From Planctomycetota bacterium (GTDB lineage Bacteria > Planctomycetota > SZUA-567 > H5-PLA8): DNA of 64,000 nucleotides. Shown here piece by piece: positions 8,240-16,032 of this stretch. Both the position numbers and the translations under genes were made by a program. The DNA lies in contig JACQFI010000069.1 in the NCBI GenBank assembly GCA_016200135.1, forward strand, positions 18,603 through 82,602, given 5' to 3'. Every line of letters begins with the position of its first letter. Position 1 is the first letter of the stretch. A model generated the notes under the pieces. It ran no database searches. It saw nothing but the letters and a program-made list of their open reading frames with translations, and had not been told where the DNA came from.

Positions 8240-10168
8240 CTACGGTTTTCGCTCTGCGAGGTGCACTTTGAGGGCCAGCTTCTCGTCGCCGCGCTTTACC
8301 GTCAAATCGATCGTATCGCCGGGACCGAAGTCGATGAGGGTCATGAACAGGTCCATCGGCTGAGAAAGCCGCTGGCCGTTGATGTGCGAGATCGTATCGC
8401 CGACCTTCAAGCCGGCTTCGTCGGCCGGGCTGCCGGGCGCTACGGAACCAATCGGATAGCCCTGCGTATTGCGCTCGCGAACGTGATCGGCGCCCACGCC
8501 CATGTAGGCCTTGGGGCCGCCATTCACGTATTCAAGCCGCGCGGGCAGATCGGCGAGCGCGATCAAGGCCTTCTCCGCGATGGCCGCAGTCTGCTCAGCC
8601 ACGGGCGCGTTGATCTTCTCCCAGGTGTCGGTGGGCCGGTGGTAATCGGGGTGGATGCCTGTGAAGAAGAAGAGCACGGGCAGGCCCGCGTGGTAGAAGG
8701 TCGCGTGATCGCTCGGGCCGTCGCCGCCGCTGCCCAAGGCGATATGCAAGCTCGTGCCCGCCGTGGCGGCTTTCACGATCTCCGTCATGCCCTTGGCCGA
8801 ACCCAGGCCGGTGATCTGCAGCCCGCCGTCTTCCGAGCGGCCGATCATGTCCAGGTTGACCATCGCCACGGTGTCTTTGAGGGGCGCCTTGGGGTGGAGC
8901 ACATAATAGGCCGAGCCCAGCAGGCCCTTCTCTTCGCCTGAAAAGGCGATGAGGATCACGGCGCGCTTGGGCCGTTCGGCGGGCTTCAAGGCCGCCAGAT
9001 TCTGTGCGATCTCGAGCAGGCCGGCCGTGCCGCTCGCATTGTCGTCCGCCCCGGGGTGGATCTTGCCCACGCCCGCCGGTCCGAGCAGCGAGCCCGATTT
9101 GCCCAGGCCCACGTGGTCGCTGTGCGCGCCCAGGATCACGTATTCGGATTTAAGCTTTTCGTCGCTGCCTTCAAGGAAGGCGAGGATGTTGCGCGTCGGG
9201 CGGGGCTCCACGTCCAGTTCGGCGCTGCCGGTCAGCGTGACGTCCTTGAGCGCGAACGAATGGCAGGCCAGGTCCTTGTCGATCTCGCCTTGGAGATCGC
9301 CGAGCGTCTTCTTGGACGAATCGAGGATCGCATTGGCCGCCTCTCGGGTGATCTGAAACGCCGGGATCGAGGCGCCCTCGTCCACGGGGCCGGAGCCGTC
9401 GGTGAGTTGCTCGGGCTCCTTCTCGTGGCCCTTCGGCCCGGTGACGATCAGGACGCCCACGGCCTTGTGCTTGGCGCACTGGCTGATCTTCATCGGCAGG
9501 CCCGCGTGCCGCGTCATCTCCTTGCCCGCGAATTTGCTGGCCGGGTCCTGTTCCTGGGGCTCGTAGCGCAGGATCAGCGCCCATTTGCCCTCTAGATTCA
9601 GATTCTTGAAGTCGTCGTAGCCGTACTCGGGCGCGACGATGCCGTACCCGGCAAAGGCCACCCCACCCTGCGCCTGCGCTTTAGCTTTGCTGAAAGAGAA
9701 CGGTGCGAAGTGCTTCCGGACCTCGAACACCGTCTCCTTCTCCTCCAGTTTCATCGTCAGCGCATTGTGCTCGCCCAGGCCTTTCGAGGCCGGGAGATTG
9801 AACTCCTGGAAATAAGTGCGCTGCCCGTCCTTCTCGTCGCCGAACGGCGCCAGGCCGTACCGTTTGAACTCCGCCGCGATGTACTCGGCCGCCTTAAGTT
9901 GGTCCGGGGTGCCGGCCTCGCGCCCGCGCAGTTCTTCCGAGGCCAGGAACTGGATGTGCCCCAGCAGTTCGCCTTTGTCGATCTCGGCCTTCACCGAGGG
10001 CCGGATGGGCGTCGCAGTTGGATTCGAGACCGTCGCGGTGGGCGGAGCCTCGGCGGGCGCTTCCGGCGGCGCGGATGCCCAAGTCCGGAGCGGCAAAACC
10101 AGCAGCGCCGCCAGCAACGCGGCCCGCTGCGGGCGCAAGCGCCCTGAACCGTTCGCGCAGCTATTCAT
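8240..10168 (-). CDS. Secreted M28-family zinc aminopeptidase with PA and PDZ domains
   Basis: A 642-aa exported metallopeptidase. I start it at the ATG at 10168 (MNSCANGSG..., GGAGG 8 nt upstream); the open frame further upstream is a shadow of the preceding gene. A signal peptide and a Pro/Ala/Thr-rich linker come first. A PA-like insert (~130-290) comes next, then the M28 catalytic domain with zinc ligands in AHSDHVG, GADDNASG, SGEEKGLLGS, NLDMIGR and the late HPDYHRPTDT. The C-terminal ~95 residues are a PDZ domain (VAPGSPADEAGLKVGDTI). It is the third gene of a protease operon, 32 nt after the HtrA-like gene. It probably trims peptides in the periplasm or at the cell surface. Confidence 0.9.
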   Translation of the reverse strand: MNSCANGSGRLRPQRAALLAALLVLPLRTWASAPPEAPAEAPPTATVSNPTATPIRPSVKAEIDKGELLGHIQFLASEELRGREAGTPDQLKAAEYIAAEFKRYGLAPFGDEKDGQRTYFQEFNLPASKGLGEHNALTMKLEEKETVFEVRKHFAPFSFSKAKAQAQGGVAFAGYGIVAPEYGYDDFKNLNLEGKWALILRYEPQEQDPASKFAGKEMTRHAGLPMKISQCAKHKAVGVLIVTGPKGHEKEPEQLTDGSGPVDEGASIPAFQITREAANAILDSSKKTLGDLQGEIDKDLACHSFALKDVTLTGSAELDVEPRPTRNILAFLEGSDEKLKSEYVILGAHSDHVGLGKSGSLLGPAGVGKIHPGADDNASGTAGLLEIAQNLAALKPAERPKRAVILIAFSGEEKGLLGSAYYVLHPKAPLKDTVAMVNLDMIGRSEDGGLQITGLGSAKGMTEIVKAATAGTSLHIALGSGGDGPSDHATFYHAGLPVLFFFTGIHPDYHRPTDTWEKINAPVAEQTAAIAEKALIALADLPARLEYVNGGPKAYMGVGADHVRERNTQGYPIGSVAPGSPADEAGLKVGDTISHINGQRLSQPMDLFMTLIDFGPGDTIDLTVKRGDEKLALKVHLAERKP

Positions 10169-10200
10169 GCTGTGGGCCTCCGCACGTCCGCCGGCCCGCG

Positions 10201-11586
10201 TTACTTCCAGTCCGCCTCGATCTTGATGATCGCCGCGTTCTGGCCCTTCTTGCCTCTCGATACGTAAAAGACGAAGTTCTTCTTCTTGTGTTCCTTCAAG
10301 TCTGAAATGATCTTCTTGAACTGCTCGAAGGTCTCGACGGTGTTGCCCTTCAGGTCCGTGTCCTCGATCTTGGTGAGGATGTCGCCCGGGCGCATCCCGC
10401 CCAGTTCCGGCCAGGAGCCCGACTTCACGTAATGGACGAACAGGCCCGCGTACTCGGGCGGTTCGTCGCGCGCGAGCGTGTCGTAGTACGTCAATTCGCG
10501 CAGCACCAGGCCCAGGTCCTTGTCCTCGAAACGCTGGGCCTCGTTCTCTTCCTTGGGTTTCTCGCCCATCGTGATCTCGACGTCCTTGGTCTCCTTGCCG
10601 CGCAGGATGATGAGCTTGGCCTTCTGGCCCACCTCGAACTTCTTCATGCGTTCCTGAAAGGTGCGCAACCCGTTGTCGTCCTTCACCTTCAGGTCTTCGC
10701 CGTCCACCTTGACGATCACGTCCTCGGCCTTGAGGCCGGCCTGTTCGGCGGGCTGCCCGGCGAGGATGCGGCCGATCAGGACACCGCCGTGGTCTTCCGG
10801 CAGGCCCAGCACCAGCGCCACGTCCTTGCTCACGAACTGGAGGTCCGAGACGCCCATCCACGTGCGTTTGCGCGTCTTGCGCGGCTCTTTGAGCAGGTCC
10901 GCGAGGCGCGCGTACGGCAGGATCACGTTGGCCGGCTCGTTGCCGGCGTTCCGGGCGCGATACGCCTGCATGTTGAAGAGCGGATCCTGCACGCTGAACC
11001 CGGCCACCTCGCCCTTGGCGTTCAAGACGGGCCCAAACAGCGTCGCGTTGGCGCTCCGCGTCACCACGACCAGCGGCTGCGGTTTCTCGATGTACTTCAC
11101 CGCATGGCCTTCGGAGAACGTAACCGTGGACTGGTAGGAGGCGGGCAGAAGCCCGATGCCGTAGAGCTCGTCGCCGGGTTTGAGGTCCGCGGCATTGCCG
11201 GGCGTGACGGGCACGAACTCTTTGCCGTTCTTCGGCTTCTCGGTAATGCGGATCAGGGCCACGGTGAGATCGCTGTCGCGCGTCACAAAGGCGGCCTCGA
11301 GTTCAGGCGCGTCTTCCCAGCCCACCATCTTGGCCTTAAAGTCCACGAAGCGGTCGTCGGGGACGTTGCGCGGGAGGAGATCGGCGGAGAGCGCCACCAG
11401 GCCGTCCTTGTCCACGATGGTTCCGATCCCGATCCGCTTGGCCTGGGAACCGTTCTCGGCGACCTCGCTGAAACTCACCTGCACCACCGACGGCCGGACT
11501 TTTTCAAGCACCGGGCCGATCTCCACCGCCCGCAGCCCCGCCGCCAGCGCCAGGACCGCCACCACCGTCCAGATTCGCACGCGCAT
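10201..11586 (-). CDS. HtrA-like double-PDZ protein lacking the catalytic serine
   Basis: A 461-aa exported protein that looks like a DegP relative but is probably not a protease. The start at 11586 (MRVRIWTVVAVLALAAGLRA) has AAGGAG 7 nt upstream and gives a signal peptide. A trypsin-like fold follows. The usual TNxHV is VALSADLLP, the Asp region DLTVALIRI is kept, and GNSGGPL is replaced by ATLFGPVL, which lacks the nucleophile. Two PDZ domains come after (GRILAGQPAEQAGLKAEDVI and a second with KSGSWPELGGMRPGDI). It lies 34 nt after htrA and 32 nt before the M28 gene, so all three should be on one mRNA. It may be a chaperone-like or regulatory partner of the active HtrA; this is inference. 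Confidence 0.82.
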   Translation of the reverse strand: MRVRIWTVVAVLALAAGLRAVEIGPVLEKVRPSVVQVSFSEVAENGSQAKRIGIGTIVDKDGLVALSADLLPRNVPDDRFVDFKAKMVGWEDAPELEAAFVTRDSDLTVALIRITEKPKNGKEFVPVTPGNAADLKPGDELYGIGLLPASYQSTVTFSEGHAVKYIEKPQPLVVVTRSANATLFGPVLNAKGEVAGFSVQDPLFNMQAYRARNAGNEPANVILPYARLADLLKEPRKTRKRTWMGVSDLQFVSKDVALVLGLPEDHGGVLIGRILAGQPAEQAGLKAEDVIVKVDGEDLKVKDDNGLRTFQERMKKFEVGQKAKLIILRGKETKDVEITMGEKPKEENEAQRFEDKDLGLVLRELTYYDTLARDEPPEYAGLFVHYVKSGSWPELGGMRPGDILTKIEDTDLKGNTVETFEQFKKIISDLKEHKKKNFVFYVSRGKKGQNAAIIKIEADWK

Positions 11587-11620
11587 CTCGTTCTCCTTGG
11601 CTCTTTCTCGAGAATCGCTG

Positions 11621-13003
11621 TTACTCTTCCACGAGCCGCACGGCACGGGTGTAGCGGCCCTTGTTGCGGATGATCTTAACGCCTACCACCTTCGCCTTGT
11701 CCTTGCCGGCCAGCGCCGCGGCCACCGCCACCTTGAAGGCCGCCAGCGTCGGCGTGGGCGTCTCGCCCACCTGCTGGATCACGTCGCCCGCCTCCAGCTT
11801 GCCGCGCTCCGCCAGCTTGCCCGGCTTGGTGCCGGTGACGTAGACGCCGTCGCTAACTTCCAGGTCGCGTTTCTGCGAGGCCGTCAGGTCGCGGACGGTG
11901 ATGCCCCACTCGGCGACCTCTTCCTCCTTGCCGCGCACCTGCGTCAGCTCTTCCGTCACCACCGAGAGTTCCATATCGTGCCCGCCGCGCTGGATCTTGA
12001 GCGCCTGTTTGCTGGCGATGGGCATCTGGGCGATGAGGCTATAAATGTTGGGCAGGTCTTCTTCGAAGCGCGCGGAGACTTCGCGGCCGGAGATCGAGAG
12101 GATCAGGTCGCCGGCCTTTACGCCCGCTTCTTCCGCGGGGCTGCTGGGCTCGACCGAGGCCACCAGCACGCCTTTAAACGTTTCCATCTTGAAATGGTCC
12201 TCGAGCTCGCGCATCTCCTGCAATTTAATCCCGATCGAACTGCGCGTCACCTTTCCGTCCTTGAGGATCGCGCTGACGACGCGCTTGGCGATATTGACCG
12301 GCAGGCTGAAGCCGAGGTTGTTCGCGCCGCCCACACCGCGGCTGTTGATGCCGACGACTTTGCCTTCCAGGTTCACCAACGGACCCCCGGAGTTCCCCGG
12401 ATTGATGGCCGCATCGGTCTGGATCCAGACGTTGAATGTGCCGGTCTTCTCGCCTGTCGGGAGCGTCATCTCGTCGCCCAGCGAGCGTTCGGTGTTCGAG
12501 ACGATGCCCATGGTCACGCTGCGGGCCAGGCCGCGCGGGCTGCCCATGGCCATTACGGGCTCGGCAACTTCCAGCTTATCGCTGTCGCCGAGCTCGGCAA
12601 AGGGGATCGGCTCGCTGGGGTGATAGCGGTTCCATTCTTCCAGGTCGAGCTTGAGGACGGCGAGGTCCGTCCAGGGATCGGCGCCCACGACCTTGCCGTG
12701 GATGCGTTCCTTGGTGCCGAGCGTGCAGATGACTTTCTCCGCGTGCCCGGCGACGTGAAAGTTGGTGAGCGCGTAGCCTTCCTTATCGAAGATCACGCCG
12801 CTGCCCGTGGCCTGCCCGGTGACGACCTTCTCGCCGTCGCGGTAGAGCTCCATGATCGGCTGGACGTTGATCAGCGCCGGGAAGACCTTGTCCCGCGCCT
12901 TGCGGACTTTTCCGTCCACGTTCGACGCGTACAGGTTCAGGCTACCGGCGCACGCCGCCGCGACGATCCACGCCGCCCAGACTCTCGTTCGAAACCATGC
13001 CAT
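11621..13003 (-). CDS. HtrA/DegP-type serine endoprotease with two PDZ domains
   Basis: A 460-aa periplasmic protease/chaperone. After a signal peptide (residues 1-27) the catalytic triad is complete: His in TNFHVAGH, Asp in DLAVLKLD and Ser in INPGNSGGPLVN. Two PDZ domains follow (EPSSPAEEAGVKAGDLI and KPGKLAERGKLEAGDVI). It is the first gene of a three-gene minus-strand operon with a Ser-less paralogue and an M28 aminopeptidase. The layout suggests an envelope protein quality-control set in which one protease cuts, a pseudoprotease binds and an exopeptidase finishes. It is divergent from rsmD across a 175-nt gap that must hold both promoters. The exact Deg paralogue cannot be told from sequence alone. 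Confidence 0.93.
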   Translation of the reverse strand: MAWFRTRVWAAWIVAAACAGSLNLYASNVDGKVRKARDKVFPALINVQPIMELYRDGEKVVTGQATGSGVIFDKEGYALTNFHVAGHAEKVICTLGTKERIHGKVVGADPWTDLAVLKLDLEEWNRYHPSEPIPFAELGDSDKLEVAEPVMAMGSPRGLARSVTMGIVSNTERSLGDEMTLPTGEKTGTFNVWIQTDAAINPGNSGGPLVNLEGKVVGINSRGVGGANNLGFSLPVNIAKRVVSAILKDGKVTRSSIGIKLQEMRELEDHFKMETFKGVLVASVEPSSPAEEAGVKAGDLILSISGREVSARFEEDLPNIYSLIAQMPIASKQALKIQRGGHDMELSVVTEELTQVRGKEEEVAEWGITVRDLTASQKRDLEVSDGVYVTGTKPGKLAERGKLEAGDVIQQVGETPTPTLAAFKVAVAAALAGKDKAKVVGVKIIRNKGRYTRAVRLVEE

Positions 13004-13178
13004 GCTCGCAGGTCCTTTCCTGGTCCCAGGTCCAACCGCGGAAATCTCGTTTCAGGCTTTGCTACACGAAGTGGGACACGTATCTGATCCAATTCGCTGG
13101 GACATTCCACTACAAATTAGTGTTCAAACCGCTATAAGTGTGCGCGCAATTCCAGCCTGATTCTGAAAGGTCTGCACC

Positions 13179-13769
13179 TTGCGCGTCATGTCCGGTTCCG
13201 CTCGTGGCGTTCCGCTCAAGACGGTTCCCGACATGGACACGCGGCCGATCCTCGACCGCATCAAGAAGAGCCTCTTCTCGATCCTGGACTCGGCGGGCCT
13301 GCTGGCCGGCGCCCGCGTCATGGATCTCTACGCCGGCACGGGCACGCAGGGCATCGAGGCCCTCTCGCGCGGCGCGCGCTTCTGTTTTTTTGTAGAACGG
13401 CGCAACGACGCCGTGATACTCCTGCGCGAGAACCTCGCCAAGACGCGCCTCGACGACCGCGCCGAAGTCAGGCTGGGCGACGTGCGGCTCGCGCTGCAGC
13501 AGCTCGCGAAGAGCCGGGAAGGCGGCGGTTTCGAGCCGTTCGATCTGATCCTCTACGACCCGCCCTTCGCCTTCAGCCGCGAGGACGCCACGCGGCAGGA
13601 AGCCGAAGCGGAGATGGCCCTGGCCGGGAGGCTGCTCAACGAGACGGGCCGGCTGGTCTTGCGGACGGAATCCAAGGTCGAGCCGCCGCAGCCGGAGGGC
13701 CTCACGCTGGCCCGGCATTGGAAAGACGGGCCGCACGCGTTCTGCTTTTACGGCAAATTGAATACCTGA
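13179..13769 (+). CDS. rsmD: 16S rRNA (guanine966-N2)-methyltransferase
   Basis: SAM-dependent enzyme that methylates G966 of 16S rRNA in the 30S subunit, 196 aa, the usual RsmD length. It begins at a TTG (13179) with GAAAGG 8 nt upstream; the family N-terminus RVMSGSARGVPL sits exactly there. TRPILDRIKKSLFSIL matches the RsmD core, DLYAGTGTQGIEALSRGA is the SAM-binding loop and LYDPPF is the N-methyltransferase catalytic motif. It is a single gene, divergent from htrA and convergent with DAHP synthase (7-nt gap, no terminator seen). In many bacteria coaD follows; here it does not. Confidence 0.93.
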   Translation: MRVMSGSARGVPLKTVPDMDTRPILDRIKKSLFSILDSAGLLAGARVMDLYAGTGTQGIEALSRGARFCFFVERRNDAVILLRENLAKTRLDDRAEVRLGDVRLALQQLAKSREGGGFEPFDLILYDPPFAFSREDATRQEAEAEMALAGRLLNETGRLVLRTESKVEPPQPEGLTLARHWKDGPHAFCFYGKLNT

Positions 13770-13776
13770 GCACGCA

Positions 13777-14859
13777 TCAGACGGCTCTCTTCGCTGCGAG
13801 GGCCTTCGCGCGCACGGCCTCGGCGGTCTCGCGCAACAGGGTTTCGGTCTCCTCCCAGCCGATGCACGCGTCGGTGATCGAGACGCCGTACTGGAGTTCC
13901 ACGCCTTCCTTCCAAGATTGTTTGCCAGGCTTCAGGTTGCTCTCCAGGCTGATGCCCATGAGCGCGTCCTGACCTTCCGCGTACTGGCGCAGCACGTCGC
14001 GCCACACGCCCGGCTGCCGGGTGTGGTCCTTCTGCGAGTTGCCGTGCGAACAATCCACGAGCACCGGGCGCACGGCGCCGCCTTCGGAAGCCGCCGTAGC
14101 CGCGCGCTTCACGTCCTCCGGGCCGTAGTTGGAGCGCGTCTCGCCGCCGCGCAGGACGATATGGCAGTCCGGGTTGCCCTTGGTCTTCACCACCGCGGTC
14201 AAGCCCACGTTGTTGATGCCCAGAAAACTGTGCGCCTGCCGCGCCGAGACCAGCGCGTTCAGCGCCGACTGCAGCGTGCCGTCGGTGTTGTTCTTGAAGC
14301 CCACGGGCATCGAGAGGCCGCTGGCCATCTGGCGGTGTGTCTGGCTCTCGGTGGTGCGCGCGCCGATGGCCGTCCAGGAGATCAGGTCGGCCATGTACTG
14401 CGGCGAGATCGGTTCGAGGAACTCCGTCGCGCACGGCACGCCCAGCTCGTTAATCTTGAGCAGCAGCGCGCGGGCGGTCTCGAGCCCCAGACCGATGTCG
14501 CAGGTGCCGTCGAGGTGCGGGTCGTTGATCAGGCCCTTCCAGCCGACGGTCGTGCGCGGTTTCTCAAAATAGGCGCGCATCAGCACGACGAGCTGATCGC
14601 GCTCCTCATCGGCGACTTTCTTGAGGCGCTGCGCGTAGTCCAGCGCCGCCGCGGTATCGTGAATGGAACACGGGCCCACCAGCGCCACCAGGCGCACGCG
14701 GTCGCGCCCGTGGATCACATCTCGAATAGAGCGGCGCGCTACCGCCACGGTCTCCGCGGCGCGCGGCGAGATTGGATGCCGCGTCTTCACCAGCGCCGGC
14801 GAGGCCAGCGGGCGCAGTTCTTCAATGTTGAGGTTTTCAAGCTGCTCGTGCATCGGCAT
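13777..14859 (-). CDS. aroG: 3-deoxy-7-phosphoheptulonate synthase (DAHP synthase, class I)
   Basis: First enzyme of the shikimate pathway, joining phosphoenolpyruvate and erythrose-4-phosphate; cytoplasmic, 360 aa as usual for the AroF/G/H class. Signatures include VALVGPCSIHD, MRAYFEKPRTTVGWKG, DCSHGNSQKDH, LRGGETRSNYG and GVSITDACIGWEET. The start ATG at 14859 has AAGGAGG 10 nt upstream. About 30 nt before it lies a rho-independent terminator, preceded by a 27-codon ORF rich in Tyr/Phe/Trp codons. The gene therefore appears to be controlled by ribosome-mediated attenuation in response to aromatic amino-acid supply. Which isozyme type it is (Tyr-, Phe- or Trp-sensitive) cannot be read from sequence alone. 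Confidence 0.95.
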   Translation of the reverse strand: MPMHEQLENLNIEELRPLASPALVKTRHPISPRAAETVAVARRSIRDVIHGRDRVRLVALVGPCSIHDTAAALDYAQRLKKVADEERDQLVVLMRAYFEKPRTTVGWKGLINDPHLDGTCDIGLGLETARALLLKINELGVPCATEFLEPISPQYMADLISWTAIGARTTESQTHRQMASGLSMPVGFKNNTDGTLQSALNALVSARQAHSFLGINNVGLTAVVKTKGNPDCHIVLRGGETRSNYGPEDVKRAATAASEGGAVRPVLVDCSHGNSQKDHTRQPGVWRDVLRQYAEGQDALMGISLESNLKPGKQSWKEGVELQYGVSITDACIGWEETETLLRETAEAVRAKALAAKRAV

Positions 14860-14888
14860 GATCGCTGGGCCTCCTTGGCCCCTTAAAC

Positions 14889-14919
14889 AAAAAAGCCCTG
14901 AGTGTTCTCTCAGGGCTTT
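14889..14919 (-). terminator. Attenuator terminator (segments 3:4) in the aroG leader
   Basis: Minus-strand AAAGCCCTGAG (14909-14919, segment 3) pairs with CTCAGGGCTTT (segment 4, within 14889-14902), followed by a T-run and TTTG. It stands between the leader ORF and aroG, inside the 5' untranslated region, so it works as a conditional terminator. Segment 3 can instead pair with CCAGGGCT (14963-14970) inside the leader ORF. Confidence 0.85.
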
Positions 14920-14946
14920 GGGTCGTCTTCGTTTGCGCGCCTTCCG

Positions 14947-15030
14947 CTACGTAAGTTCCCTCAGCCCTGGGTCTCGCCAGGGATAGCTAAAGGAGTAGAA
15001 GTAGTAACCGCTCGCGTTTCGCACGTTCAT
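14947..15030 (-). CDS. aroG leader peptide, aromatic-rich (27 aa)
   Basis: A short ORF, ATG at 15030 and TAG at 14947-14949, preceded by GAGGA. It encodes 27 residues with the run YYFYSFSYPW (residues 9-18: four Tyr, two Phe, one Trp within ten codons). Minus-strand CCCTGG (14977-14982, codons Pro17-Trp18) can pair with CCAGGG just downstream (segment 1:2). CCAGGGCT can alternatively pair with the left arm of the terminator (2:3). A ribosome stalled at the Tyr/Phe codons would cover segment 1, free segment 2 to form the antiterminator and allow aroG to be read. A ribosome reaching the stop codon would cover segment 2 and let the terminator form. This is the Phe/Trp-operon logic known from proteobacteria. 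The peptide itself needs no function. Confidence 0.82.
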   Translation of the reverse strand: MNVRNASGYYFYSFSYPWRDPGLRELT

Positions 15031-15044
15031 GTTCCTCGCCCACC

Positions 15045-15073
15045 TTCTTACCGCCAGGCACGCCCATTGTCAA
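15045..15073 (-). promoter_or_regulatory. Promoter of the aroG leader transcript
   Basis: Minus-strand TTGACA (15068-15073), a consensus -35 box, and TAAGAA (15045-15050) with a 17-nt spacer. It lies just upstream of the leader ORF. The -10 box is weak and the implied leader before the ATG is very short. Confidence 0.5.
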
Positions 15074-15153
15074 CCCGAACAGTGGCCGCATACCCCTTGT
15101 GCAGGGCGCAAAATTGGCCTAGGCTTGATGGGGCTATTAAAAGGAGTTCACCT

Positions 15154-15951
15154 ATGAGACTCGCCTGGCTGACGGACATTCACGTCAACTTTGTAAAGCC
15201 GCCGGTTCTGGCGGAGTTTCTGGATGACCTCGTAAGCGCCGGGCCCGACGCGGTACTCATCACGGGCGACATCGGCGAAGCGCACTCATGCGCCGGGTAC
15301 TTGAAAGCCATGGGGGCCAAGCTCGCGCGGCCGGTCTACTTCGTGCTGGGCAACCACGACCTTTACATGGGCTCCTTTGCTTCGGTGCGCGAGTCGATGC
15401 GGAATCTCGTGAAGTCCACCCAGAACTTGACGTGGTTGACGGAGTCCGGCGTCGTGGAGCTCGGAGCACGCTCGGCGCTCGTGGGCCACGACACCTGGGC
15501 CGACGCGCGCCTCGGCGACTTCACGCACACGCCGGTCATGCTCAACGACTTCCTCCTGATCGAGGACCTCAAGTTGAAGCCGCCCGAGGTCATCCGCGCA
15601 ACGATGGAGCAGGCCGCTGATGCGGGCGCCGCACATCTGCGCAAGCTGCTGCCCGCAGCGCTGGCGTCGCACGCGCACGTCATCTGTGCCGTCCACGTGC
15701 CGCCCTTTGCCGAAGCGACGTGGCACGAAGGCAAGCACTCCGACAAGGACTGGCTGCCGTTCTTCGCCTGCAAAGCCTCCGGCGAAGCGATCCTGGAGGC
15801 CGCGAAGCGCTTCCCGGAAAAGAAGATTACGGTGCTCTGCGGCCACACGCACGGCGCGGGCGAGTACTCGCCGCTGCCGAACGTGACGGTGCTCACCGGC
15901 GGAGCGGAGTACGGGAAGCCGGCGATACAGAGAACATTTGATTTAAGTTGA
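15154..15951 (+). CDS. Calcineurin-like metallophosphoesterase
   Basis: A 265-aa dimetal phosphoesterase. The start ATG at 15154 has AAGGAG 7 nt upstream; a longer open frame to the left runs through the aroG leader on the other strand and is not real. All family motifs are present in order: DIH (TDIHVN), GD (LITGDIGE), GNHD (VLGNHDLYMG), a middle His (AVHVPP) and GHTH (LCGHTHG). No signal peptide is seen, so it is cytoplasmic. It is divergent from the aroG attenuator and stands alone. The substrate (nucleotide, phosphoprotein or phosphodiester) cannot be named. Confidence 0.88.
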   Translation: MRLAWLTDIHVNFVKPPVLAEFLDDLVSAGPDAVLITGDIGEAHSCAGYLKAMGAKLARPVYFVLGNHDLYMGSFASVRESMRNLVKSTQNLTWLTESGVVELGARSALVGHDTWADARLGDFTHTPVMLNDFLLIEDLKLKPPEVIRATMEQAADAGAAHLRKLLPAALASHAHVICAVHVPPFAEATWHEGKHSDKDWLPFFACKASGEAILEAAKRFPEKKITVLCGHTHGAGEYSPLPNVTVLTGGAEYGKPAIQRTFDLS

Positions 15952-15990
15952 TTCCATTTACAGCGCAATGCTAAGGATTAATTTGTCGTG

Positions 15991-16025
15991 CCGTTCTCTG
16001 TGCGCTCTGTGTTCTCTGTGGTTAA
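15991..16025. repeat. 9-nt-phased dispersed repeat (CTCTGTG type)
   Basis: Tandem-like CTCTGTGCG / CTCTGTGTT / CTCTGTGG units in the gap after the metallophosphoesterase gene. Related copies are at 48062-48161 and 50767-50798. Confidence 0.7.
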
Positions 16026-16032
16026 GAAGCGC

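Noticed and set aside
10169..10861. Upstream extension of the M28 peptidase open frame (Arg/Gly-rich, 230 codons)
   Set aside because: It overlaps the end of the HtrA-like gene in another frame, has shadow-type composition, and the ATG at 10168 has a good ribosome site and signal peptide.
14889..15030. T-box riboswitch in front of aroG
   Set aside because: No T-box sequence or specifier-loop architecture; the translated leader ORF with alternating stems explains the region better.
14902..15153. N-terminal extension of the metallophosphoesterase across the aroG leader
   Set aside because: The ATG at 15154 has AAGGAG and the family fold starts there; the extension is explained by the opposite-strand leader.
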